DNA of 5,349 nucleotides. Source: an uncultured Actinomycetes bacterium. GTDB lineage: Bacteria > Actinomycetota > Actinomycetes > Nanopelagicales > Nanopelagicaceae. Positions within the stretch are counted from its first letter, which is position 1. Each line of letters starts with the position of its first letter. Below the pieces are notes generated by a model. It ran no database searches. It saw only the letters and a program-made list of their open reading frames with translations, and was not told the DNA's origin. The stretch spans positions 1 through 5,349 of the forward strand of contig CAITAV010000162.1 in the NCBI GenBank assembly GCA_903890345.1, written 5' to 3'. Shown here piece by piece: positions 1 through 5,349 of this stretch. The translations under genes were made by a program, and so were the position numbers.

Positions 1-10
1 ACTTCGCGGT

Positions 11-805
11 GTGAGTGATGCACCTATTGGAATATTTGATTCCGGCGTTGGCGGCTTAACCGTTGCACGTGCAATTCTTGATCAACTTCCAAATGAATCC
101 ACTCTTTATATAGGCGATACCGCACGCGGACCATATGGACCGCGCCCATTGGCACAAGTTCGAGAGTTCGCTTTAGAAACTCTAGATTTCTTGGTTGATC
201 AAGGCGTTAAAGCACTTGTCATCGCATGTAACACAGCAAGTGCTGCAATGTTGCGCGATGCACGCGAGCGATATTCGATTCCTGTTATTGAAGTAATTCA
301 ACCTGCAGTTCGCAGAGCAGTTGCTGCCACCAGATCAGGAAAAATCGGTGTAATCGGTACTCAAGCAACTATCGACTCAAAAGCGTATATGGATGCATTT
401 GCAGCAGCGCCAAAGTTAAATATCACTTCAGTTGCCTGCCCATTATTTGTCGAATTTGTTGAACGTGGCGAAACATCCGGGCCAGAAATTACAGATATTG
501 CGCGCAAGTATCTCAAGCCGGTTATTGATGCTGATATCGATACATTGGTTCTTGGTTGCACTCACTATCCACTATTAACTGGTGTGATTTCATACGTTGT
601 AGGTAATTCCGTTTCTTTAGTATCAAGTGCGGAAGAAACTGCAAAAGATCTTTATCGCGTGCTAGTTGAAAATAATTTGCTGCACTCCAGTGCAAAAAAT
701 GCTGATCATCGATTCCTGGCAACGGGAGATGCGAAAGCATTTGAAACACTCGCACGTAGATTTCTTGGTCCAGAAGTTGGCCGAGTTGAACACCAAAGCC
801 TATAA
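11..805 (+). CDS. murI: Glutamate racemase
   Basis: Interconverts L- and D-glutamate in the cytoplasm, supplying D-Glu for the peptidoglycan stem peptide. The 264-residue length is normal for the family. Visible hallmarks are the N-terminal GIFDSGVGGLTV (residues 7-18, with Asp10 and Ser11), YIGDTARGPYGP (33-44), the first catalytic cysteine in ACNTAS (Cys73) and the second in GCTHYPLL (Cys183). These two Cys are the acid/base pair of this cofactor-independent racemase. The C-terminal FLATGD also fits. The GTG start at 11 gives the family-typical N-terminus, but only ten bases precede it. They show no clear Shine-Dalgarno and no in-frame stop, so a slightly longer start cannot be excluded. 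The nearby ATG at 18 is out of frame. It is followed after 42 nt by rph on the same strand, probably co-transcribed. Identification is firm. Confidence 0.96.
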   Translation: MSDAPIGIFDSGVGGLTVARAILDQLPNESTLYIGDTARGPYGPRPLAQVREFALETLDFLVDQGVKALVIACNTASAAMLRDARERYSIPVIEVIQPAVRRAVAATRSGKIGVIGTQATIDSKAYMDAFAAAPKLNITSVACPLFVEFVERGETSGPEITDIARKYLKPVIDADIDTLVLGCTHYPLLTGVISYVVGNSVSLVSSAEETAKDLYRVLVENNLLHSSAKNADHRFLATGDAKAFETLARRFLGPEVGRVEHQSL

Positions 806-825
806 ACCACCCAAACCTATAAGCC
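793..825. repeat. Imperfect tandem repeat across the murI stop codon
   Basis: Two near-identical segments lie side by side: CCAAAGCCTATAAACC at 793-808 and CCAAACCTATAAGCC at 811-825. They differ by one indel and one substitution. The first copy contains the murI stop codon (TAA 803-805) and the second lies in the murI-rph spacer. Each contains a TATAAA or TATAAG hexamer that resembles a -10 box, but neither has a convincing -35 at the right distance. It looks like a small local duplication. Any regulatory role is speculative. Confidence 0.5.
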
Positions 826-837
826 GCTCAGATAAAC

Positions 838-841
838 GGAG
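838..841 (+). promoter_or_regulatory. Ribosome binding site of rph
   Basis: GGAG lies six bases before the ATG at 848. It supports that start for rph and shows that the gene has its own translation initiation signal rather than depending on murI. Confidence 0.7.
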
Positions 842-847
842 AAATAC

Positions 848-1573
848 ATGTCACGCAATGATGGACGCACAAACGATCAACTCCGTGAAATAAAATTTAC
901 GCGCGGGTGGTTAGACCATGCTGAAGGTTCTGTTCTCGTTGAGTTTGGCAAGACAAGAGTTCTTTGCGTTGCATCATTTTCTCCAGGCGTTCCACGTTGG
1001 TTAAAAGATTCTGGTACAGGATGGGTAACTTCTGAATATGCGATGCTTCCACGTGCAACTCATACCCGTTCTGATCGCGAAAGCGTCAAAGGTAAGTTAG
1101 GTGGACGTACTCAAGAGATTTCACGTTTAGTTGGTCGTTCACTTCGTGCAATTGTTGATACGAAAGAACTAGGCGAAAATACAATTGTTATTGACTGTGA
1201 TGTTTTACAAGCAGATGGTGGAACTCGTACTGCTGCAATTACTGGCGCATACGTTGCATTAGCCGATGCTATTGCGTGGGCTAAAAAAGAGGGTCACATC
1301 AAAGCAAATTCAAAACCACTTGCAGATTCAGTTGCAGCAGTCAGTGTTGGAATTATCGATGGCGTACCGATGCTTGATCTTTGCTACGAAGAGGATGTTC
1401 GCGCTGATACTGATATGAATGTTGTATGTAGCGGTGATGGTCGCTTCATTGAAGTTCAAGGAACTGCCGAAGGAGTTCCATTTGATCGCGCACTTTTAGA
1501 TCAGTTATTAGATCTTGCAGTCAATGGTTGTAAAGACTTAGCAGGAATGCAGAGTTCAGTTTTATCCAAATGA
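848..1573 (+). CDS. rph: Ribonuclease PH
   Basis: Phosphorolytic 3'-to-5' exoribonuclease that trims the 3' ends of tRNA precursors and other RNAs, releasing nucleoside diphosphates. It acts in the cytoplasm as a ring-shaped hexamer (family knowledge). The protein has 241 residues, full length for the family. It opens with the typical RNDGR (3-7), then RGWLDHAEGSVLVEFGKTRV (19-38) and PRATHTRS (68-75). GGRTQEISRLVGRSLRA follows (85-101, with Arg87). IDCDVLQADGGTRTAA comes next (115-130), whose GGTR is the phosphate-binding loop. LDLCYEEDVRADTDMNVV (176-193) carries the conserved catalytic acidic residues, and EVQGTAEG (202-209) completes the set. The ATG at 848 has a good GGAG upstream. Its stop overlaps the next start by four bases (ATGA), which implies translational coupling with the pyrophosphatase gene, the standard rph-rdgB pairing. 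No key residue appears to be missing. Confidence 0.97.
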   Translation: MSRNDGRTNDQLREIKFTRGWLDHAEGSVLVEFGKTRVLCVASFSPGVPRWLKDSGTGWVTSEYAMLPRATHTRSDRESVKGKLGGRTQEISRLVGRSLRAIVDTKELGENTIVIDCDVLQADGGTRTAAITGAYVALADAIAWAKKEGHIKANSKPLADSVAAVSVGIIDGVPMLDLCYEEDVRADTDMNVVCSGDGRFIEVQGTAEGVPFDRALLDQLLDLAVNGCKDLAGMQSSVLSK

Positions 1574-2193
1574 GCGCGCCCGTTACTTTAGTTTTAGCAA
1601 CTCGCAATCAGGGCAAGATTAGAGAATTTCGCAGGATTCTTGATGCGATTTCTCAGGGCGCAATAAATCTTGTTGGCCTCGAAGAATTTCCTCACACAAC
1701 TGATGTAGAAGAGACAGGGAAAACTTTTAAAGAAAACGCTTTACTGAAAGCTCAAAGCGTATGCAAAGAAACTGGATTACCAGCAATTGCTGATGACAGT
1801 GGATTGTGCGTTGATGCGCTCAACGGTGCACCTGGGATATTTTCGGCTAGATATGCAGGATTGCACGGTGATGACAGTGCAAATAACCTTAAATTATTAA
1901 GAGAGTTAGAAAATGTCCCCGAAGAAAATCGCGGCGCACACTTCACTTGTGCTGCTGCTTTAGTTTTACCTGACGGCAGAGAACATGTGGCAGAAGAAAT
2001 CTTTGAAGGTTCGATTCTGTACGCCCCTATTGGTGATCACGGCTTTGGCTATGACCCCCTATTTAGACCACAGGGTTTTTCAATCTCAAGCGCGCAAATG
2101 AGCGCAGAAGAGAAGGATTTGATAAGTCATAGAGGTAAATCACTCCGTGCAATAGCACCTCACGTAATCAGTTTGCTGACCTCACTGGGGTAA
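1570..2193 (+). CDS. rdgB: RdgB/HAM1 family (d)ITP/XTP pyrophosphatase
   Basis: House-cleaning enzyme that hydrolyses deaminated purine triphosphates (dITP, ITP, XTP) to monophosphate and pyrophosphate, keeping them out of DNA and RNA. The protein has 207 residues, a usual length. The N-terminal nucleotide-binding stretch LATRNQGKIREF spans 9-20. ETGKTFKENALLKA (48-61) carries the metal-binding Glu, and IADDSGLCVDAL (73-84) carries the catalytic Asp pair. Also present are PGIFSARYAG (88-97), GFGYDPLF (158-165) and SHRGKSLRA (186-194), the base- and phosphate-recognition loops. The start codon overlaps the rph stop. No convincing Shine-Dalgarno is seen at the right distance inside the rph end, so initiation probably depends on ribosomes finishing rph. 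The stop at 2191-2193 sits inside the probable promoter of the following gene. Confidence 0.96.
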   Translation: MSAPVTLVLATRNQGKIREFRRILDAISQGAINLVGLEEFPHTTDVEETGKTFKENALLKAQSVCKETGLPAIADDSGLCVDALNGAPGIFSARYAGLHGDDSANNLKLLRELENVPEENRGAHFTCAAALVLPDGREHVAEEIFEGSILYAPIGDHGFGYDPLFRPQGFSISSAQMSAEEKDLISHRGKSLRAIAPHVISLLTSLG

Positions 2194-2204
2194 ACTTCTA
2201 CTAT
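2176..2204 (+). promoter_or_regulatory. Probable sigma-70-type promoter for the FN3 membrane protein gene
   Basis: CTGACC at 2176-2181 (4 of 6 against TTGACA) is followed after 17 bases by TACTAT at 2199-2204. The latter is 4 of 6 against TATAAT and fits the TAnnnT form common in Actinobacteria. The -35 lies in the last codons of rdgB. Transcription would start near 2211, leaving a leader of about 38 bases before the GTG start. The leader contains the 8-base palindrome GTACGTAC (2222-2229). This is a pattern match only. Confidence 0.4.
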
Positions 2205-2237
2205 CCGAGTGCGTGAAGTAAGTACGTACCGCTACCC

Positions 2238-2243
2238 AAGGAG
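2238..2243 (+). promoter_or_regulatory. Ribosome binding site that decides the GTG start at 2249
   Basis: AAGGAG is a near-perfect Shine-Dalgarno sequence with a five-base spacer to GTG 2249. An in-frame GTG at 2243 overlaps the Shine-Dalgarno itself and so cannot be its start. The ATG at 2247 is in another frame. The resulting protein begins MAVKKTAKKS. Confidence 0.75.
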
Positions 2244-2248
2244 TGCAT

Positions 2249-3037
2249 GTGGCTGTCAAGAAAACCGCTAAGAAGTCAGCAAAGAAGAGTGCTAAAAAAT
2301 CTGTTGCTCGCAAATCAACTTCAAAGAGAGTTGTAAAGAAAGTTGCGAAGAAGAGCACCGCTCGTAAATCTGCAGTAAAGAAGAGCGCAAAAAAGTCTGC
2401 AGCACGCAAGACAACAAAGAAATCTTCTCGTCGTGCAACATCAGTTGATCGCCTTGTAGTCCCAGCTGTTCCAGTTGGTGGCTCACGTGGTCGCGTTGAT
2501 GTATCGACTGCACCAACACCACGTTCTGCAGCGAAGTCAGTTTCATTTGATAACAAGCCAAAGCAAGGCGCATCAAATCGCGTTGTAACAATCGTTGTCG
2601 TAGGAATTGTTCTTCTTGCAATTCTTGTATGGTCAAAGTCAGGAAAAGATGGCGATGATGCAGCGGCTCCAACAATGCCATCAGCTACAGCAACAATGAC
2701 TGATGAACCAACTACAACTGAAGAGCCAACAACTCCTGCAGAACCAGTTGGAACAGTTGAAGCACCAACAGCATTCGTTGCACTTCGTTCAGCAGATGGA
2801 ATGAATCTTCGCTGGAAGGCTCCAATGGCAACCGAAGGACTTACAGGATTTAATGTTGAACTTAAGCCAGCAGGCGGAGAATGGGCAGTTGTTGCGACAA
2901 CAGGTCCAACTGAATTAACTCACGCTGTTGCACTGACAAGTTCAGATAGCTGGACACAATTCCGAGTATCAAGTGTTTATGCAGATGGCCAAACAGCTTC
3001 TGCAAAAATCTTCGGTCTTGCAGGTCAATACAAGTAA
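2249..3037 (+). CDS. Single-pass membrane protein with histone H1-like Lys-rich tail and FN3-like domain
   Basis: I do not recognise a named gene. From the GTG at 2249 the protein has 262 residues. Residues 4-62 form a Lys/Ala/Ser tail (22 Lys and 6 Arg in the first 62 residues, no acidic residue before Asp67), made largely of AKKS/ARKS words as in histone H1-like and HupB-type tails. Residues 63-111 are a basic, probably disordered linker. VVTIVVVGIVLLAILVW (112-128) is a membrane helix, with no cleavable signal peptide evident. Residues 131-170 are rich in Thr, Pro, Glu and Asp. Residues 171-259 look like a fibronectin type III domain: LRWKAP (187-192), GFNVEL (200-205), EWAVVATTG (211-219) and FRVSSVYADGQTAS (238-251). 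The charge pattern predicts the tail inside and the FN3 domain outside (inference). It could bind nucleic acid at the membrane or another polyanion. It probably has its own promoter and ends at the stem-loop at 3048-3080. Domain calls are from reading alone; the CDS itself is secure. Confidence 0.88.
   Translation: MAVKKTAKKSAKKSAKKSVARKSTSKRVVKKVAKKSTARKSAVKKSAKKSAARKTTKKSSRRATSVDRLVVPAVPVGGSRGRVDVSTAPTPRSAAKSVSFDNKPKQGASNRVVTIVVVGIVLLAILVWSKSGKDGDDAAAPTMPSATATMTDEPTTTEEPTTPAEPVGTVEAPTAFVALRSADGMNLRWKAPMATEGLTGFNVELKPAGGEWAVVATTGPTELTHAVALTSSDSWTQFRVSSVYADGQTASAKIFGLAGQYK
2279..2413 (+). repeat. Three copies of a 13-residue basic repeat in the Lys-rich tail
   Basis: The unit [AV]KK[SV]AKKS[VTA]ARK[ST] occurs at residues 11-23 (2279-2317), 29-41 (2333-2371) and 43-55 (2375-2413) of the FN3 membrane protein. 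Synonymous codons differ between copies, for example AAG/AAA for Lys and AGT/AGC/TCT for Ser. The repeat is therefore conserved as protein rather than as recently copied DNA. Confidence 0.75.
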
Positions 3038-3047
3038 AAAATTAAAT

Positions 3048-3080
3048 AAAAAAGCCCTCGCACAAAGCGGGGGCTTTTTT
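3048..3080. terminator. Bidirectional intrinsic terminator between convergent genes
   Basis: The stem GCCCTCGC (3054-3061) pairs with GCGGGGGC (3067-3074), with one T-G wobble and the five-base loop ACAAA. Six A bases (3048-3053) precede it and six T bases (3075-3080) follow it. Read on either strand, the hairpin is followed by a T-run. It lies 10 bases after the stop of the FN3 protein gene and 8 bases after the stop of the convergent acyltransferase gene, so it should serve both. Confidence 0.92.
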
Positions 3081-3088
3081 ATTTGAAC

Positions 3089-4840
3089 TTATTTTAGCTC
3101 AGACAAAATCGCATCCACGTAGACACTTATTCCAGTTGGTACTAAGTGCACACCATCTGGAGCGAAGTACTCCGGATGTCCTTCGGAAATCTTGTTCCAA
3201 TCAACAATTTTCACGTTTTGATAGGAAGAAGCAACTTGTTGAATTAAGGAGTTATTCTGATCTTTCCAACCTCTAGGCACAGCAGTATTGATAACAATTA
3301 TCTGTGGTTGATCTTTTATTGCTTCAAAAATTGAAACGACTTCACTTTCGGTTAGCCGATTGTTATTTCCCATATTCACAATAATCGGAGCATCAGCCAT
3401 TCGAGCCTTATCTTTGTTTAAGACTTCGATTAATTCTGGTGCTTGACGACCCACATGGGCATTTATCAATCCAACTTGTCGTCGATTAGATAATTCATTT
3501 CGAATACCAAGAATGACCGAGTCTCCAGCCACCCATAAACCATCAGACGGATTAGTTATTTCAGTTTCCACTTCGGCTTTAGTTGTAATCTCTAATTTTA
3601 ATTTAGCTAGATTTCGGTCACTCACTGCGATTGCATTCGCACTCACCAGAGATGTCACAGCAAGAACAGAGATAATTGAAAGAGCCAAAGTAGTTTGTTG
3701 GCGTACACGTACTTTCTTTGTTCGGTATTTCATACCTCTAAACCACGACTCGATATAACCATTTCTAAAGGGCAACTCGACCCAACGAAGCGAGATATCA
3801 GCTAATGCAAAAACAATGAGAATACGAAGCGCATATAAAGCCCAACTTGCTCCGGCTAGATCAACACTGGGACGTGTTACTTGGAAAATAATCCAATGCC
3901 ATAAGTAGATGGCGTATGAGCGCTCACCAATCCACAGAATCGCTTTTCCCTGTAAAAGAGGTGCGAAACGTGAAGCCGGATGAACAATAGACATAATGAT
4001 TGCGCATCCAAATATTCCAGCTAATGGAAATGCAATTTTATAAAGAGTTGAATTACCTTCATTGATAAATAGAAAGCACGTAAGAATGCCAAGAAAACCA
4101 AATATTCCAATTCCATCGATTACATCTTGTGCTCTCTTGGCAATATCAACCTTGAGGTTTTGCGGAATCCAGTTAACGGCCAATGCAGCGCCGAGGAATA
4201 AACCAATACTGTGAGTATCTGTACCGAAGTAAACATGGCTAACACTCTGTGAAGAGTTTGAATCAATACTCAAGGAAACCAAGAGCAGAGCAACACCCGA
4301 ACCAATTGCGATAAATAACGCAGCAGCAGGAATGATTTTTCTTCCCAATTGACGGAGCACTAGAAGCAAAATAAGTGGCCAAATTAAGTAGAACTGTGCT
4401 TCTACGCCGAGTGACCACGTATGTTGCAAAAGTGGAGGCCGACCAATTGCTTCAAAATAATCTTGGTGTCGAAATACAAGCCACCAATTCATGACCCCCA
4501 AGAGCGAAAACGGAGTATCGGTGAGAAGTCTTTTTATCGTATCTGGCGCCCACACCCCAATAAACAATGTGGTCGTAATAATCATGAAAGCTAATGGTGG
4601 AAGTAACCTGCGAAGTCGAGATTTATAGAACGCCCTTAAATCTAATCCACCGCTTCGTTGAATTGAATCTAATAACAAGCGGGTGATTACATAACCAGAA
4701 ATAACAAAAAATAGATCGACCCCTAGAAAGCCACCAGGTATCCAGGGAACACCTAAGTGATAAAGCATGACCGCAATTACTGCGACAGCCCGCAATCCAT
4801 CAATTGCAGGAATATATTTAATTCCGCGCGGTGCAGACAT
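3089..4840 (-). CDS. Acyltransferase-3 family membrane O-acyltransferase with C-terminal SGNH domain (OatA/OafA-like)
   Basis: Predicted to move acyl (typically acetyl) groups from the cytoplasm across the membrane onto a cell-surface glycan. The target could be peptidoglycan or another envelope polysaccharide; the sequence does not say which. The 583-residue length suits the fused architecture. Residues 1-360 are the multi-pass acyltransferase-3 domain. It shows AIDGLRAVAV (12-21), MLYH with the conserved His28, GGFLGVDLFFVISGYVI (36-52), RRLLPPL (77-83), HTWSLGVEAQFYLIWP (140-155), FGTDTHSIGLFLGAAL (205-220) and ERSYAIYLWHW (306-316). A further membrane helix (about 383-403) leads to an external SGNH esterase/transferase domain with GDS (Ser441 nucleophile), VGRQ (463-466, block II), GNNN (491-494, block III) and DGVH (Asp562, His565, block V). 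The expected catalytic Ser, Asp and His are all present. The ATG at 4838-4840 follows the upstream stop by five bases with only a weak Shine-Dalgarno, suggesting coupling. Confidence 0.93.
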   Translation of the reverse strand: MSAPRGIKYIPAIDGLRAVAVIAVMLYHLGVPWIPGGFLGVDLFFVISGYVITRLLLDSIQRSGGLDLRAFYKSRLRRLLPPLAFMIITTTLFIGVWAPDTIKRLLTDTPFSLLGVMNWWLVFRHQDYFEAIGRPPLLQHTWSLGVEAQFYLIWPLILLLVLRQLGRKIIPAAALFIAIGSGVALLLVSLSIDSNSSQSVSHVYFGTDTHSIGLFLGAALAVNWIPQNLKVDIAKRAQDVIDGIGIFGFLGILTCFLFINEGNSTLYKIAFPLAGIFGCAIIMSIVHPASRFAPLLQGKAILWIGERSYAIYLWHWIIFQVTRPSVDLAGASWALYALRILIVFALADISLRWVELPFRNGYIESWFRGMKYRTKKVRVRQQTTLALSIISVLAVTSLVSANAIAVSDRNLAKLKLEITTKAEVETEITNPSDGLWVAGDSVILGIRNELSNRRQVGLINAHVGRQAPELIEVLNKDKARMADAPIIVNMGNNNRLTESEVVSIFEAIKDQPQIIVINTAVPRGWKDQNNSLIQQVASSYQNVKIVDWNKISEGHPEYFAPDGVHLVPTGISVYVDAILSELK

Positions 4841-4845
4841 TGAAT

Positions 4846-5349
4846 TTACTTACGCTTTGCAGAACTCTTCTTTGCAACCTTTTTGGTCGACTTACCCTTT
4901 GGAGCATTAAGCGCTCTCTTAGTACGTTGGCTATCAACTCGAATTGGCCCGCGATTGATGATGGTGTCATCAGGATTTAAATTATCGAGAACACTCTTTT
5001 GAAGATCAGCCAAACGAGTAAACGCGCTTTCAAGACGAGTGCGAGATTGATGAATTGCACCTTCTGCGGCATCAAGTGATTGGGTTTGAATTCTGTATAA
5101 GCGTTCAGCCTCTGAAATGACACCAGAGAGCCATTGGCGGTAATTAGATACTTCGGCAGTTGCACCAGAAATAATTCGCTCACCTTCACGACGTGCTGCT
5201 TGTGCAAGGGCTGCAACTTCGCGTTTTCTGTCTTCCATAGCGCGATCTGCTGCATCTTCTGCATTTGCAATCATCTCTTGAGCTTCTGCTTCTGCAGCTT
5301 GAATATATTTGCGGCCGCGAGATTCGGCACCTGAGAGCATTGATGCTGC
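4846..5349 (-). CDS. Ala/Glu-rich coiled-coil protein with basic AKKS-type C-terminus (5' end outside the window)
   Basis: I cannot assign a named gene. The frame stays open through the window edge: the codons before the first ATG (5338-5340) read GCA GCA TCA and contain no ribosome binding site, so the real start probably lies beyond 5349. Counting from that ATG, residues 4-118 are a long charged helix (EAEAQEMIANAEDAADRAMED, then REGERIISGATAEV, then EAERLYRIQTQSLDAAEGAI) with coiled-coil spacing. It resembles the helical parts of actinobacterial DivIVA-like or cytoskeletal coiled-coil proteins, but the diagnostic N-terminus is not visible. No membrane helix is seen. Residues 137-164 form a tail with nine Lys, three Arg and no acidic residue, ending STKKVAKKSSAKRK. 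The stop is five bases before the acyltransferase start, implying one operon. A role in envelope organisation is a guess from context. Confidence 0.8.
   Translation of the reverse strand, partial: AASMLSGAESRGRKYIQAAEAEAQEMIANAEDAADRAMEDRKREVAALAQAARREGERIISGATAEVSNYRQWLSGVISEAERLYRIQTQSLDAAEGAIHQSRTRLESAFTRLADLQKSVLDNLNPDDTIINRGPIRVDSQRTKRALNAPKGKSTKKVAKKSSAKRK

Noticed and set aside
666..893. Plus-strand frame bridging murI and rph
   Set aside because: It overlaps the conserved ends of both genes in another frame and has no domain-like sequence. It would have to cross the tandem repeat and the rph start.
2243..2248. GTG at 2243 as the start of the Lys-rich FN3 protein
   Set aside because: This codon overlaps the AAGGAG ribosome binding site and would add only Met-His. 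GTG 2249 has proper spacing and gives MAVKK.
2182..2681. Two overlapping minus-strand open frames (2182-2556 and 2292-2681) opposite the Lys-rich gene
   Set aside because: Their proteins are low-complexity Phe/Leu/Gln strings produced by reading AAG/AAA/GCA-rich codons backwards. Neither has a recognisable domain, and the plus strand has a clear RBS, domain plan and terminator.
3513..3758. Plus-strand open frame inside the acyltransferase gene
   Set aside because: It lies opposite the SGNH and linker coding region, shows no domain, and the minus-strand protein carries all the conserved catalytic residues.
4977..5334. Minus-strand (4977-5270) and plus-strand (5134-5334) frames overlapping the coiled-coil gene
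   Set aside because: Both are shadows in other frames: one is Gln/Leu-rich, the other Cys/Phe-rich, with no motif or RBS. The chosen frame gives a regular coiled-coil and a basic tail.
5338..5340. ATG at 5338-5340 as the true start of the coiled-coil gene
   Set aside because: The preceding in-frame codons are open to the window edge and show no ribosome binding site, and the helix seems already under way, so the gene is treated as truncated.
1..5349. CRISPR array, defence system, prophage or insertion sequence
   Set aside because: No spaced direct repeats, transposase or integrase motifs, or terminal inverted repeats are visible on either strand. All long frames belong to housekeeping or envelope genes.

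Overview
The window reads as chromosomal DNA from a small-genome, AT-leaning actinobacterium. The closest fit I can suggest is a freshwater acI-type lineage such as Ca. Nanopelagicales. That placement is inference. It rests on the murI / rph / rdgB neighbourhood, which is classic in Actinobacteria, on frequent A/T third codon positions, on short spacers, and on lysine-rich AKKS-type tails. No rRNA, tRNA, CRISPR array, phage gene or insertion sequence is visible, and no stretch over 300 bases lacks a gene.

Left part (1-2193, + strand): three housekeeping genes in a tight row. They are glutamate racemase (murI, D-glutamate for peptidoglycan), RNase PH (rph, tRNA 3'-end trimming) and a RdgB/HAM1 family (d)ITP/XTP pyrophosphatase (rdgB). 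rph and rdgB overlap by 4 nt. murI and rph are 42 nt apart, and that gap holds a small imperfect tandem repeat.

Middle (2194-3037, + strand): a probable promoter straddles the rdgB stop. It leads into an unusual protein made of a histone H1-like Lys/Ala/Ser tail, one membrane helix, a Thr/Pro/Glu-rich linker and a fibronectin type III-like domain. This is the most interesting item in the window. It looks like a membrane protein that could touch DNA or another polyanion inside the cell and display an FN3 domain outside. A strong stem-loop at 3048-3080, with A-tract and T-tract on its two sides, ends this gene and also the convergent minus-strand operon.

Right part (3089-5349, - strand): a two-gene unit. 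The upstream gene is cut by the window edge and encodes an Ala/Glu-rich coiled-coil protein with its own short AKKS-type basic tail. Five nucleotides later comes an integral membrane acyltransferase (acyltransferase-3 family) with a C-terminal SGNH domain, the architecture of OatA-like and OafA-like enzymes that O-acylate cell-envelope glycans.

Taken together, several genes concern the cell envelope: D-Glu supply, glycan O-acylation and a membrane-anchored FN3 protein. Two otherwise unrelated proteins share a nucleic-acid-binding style basic tail.
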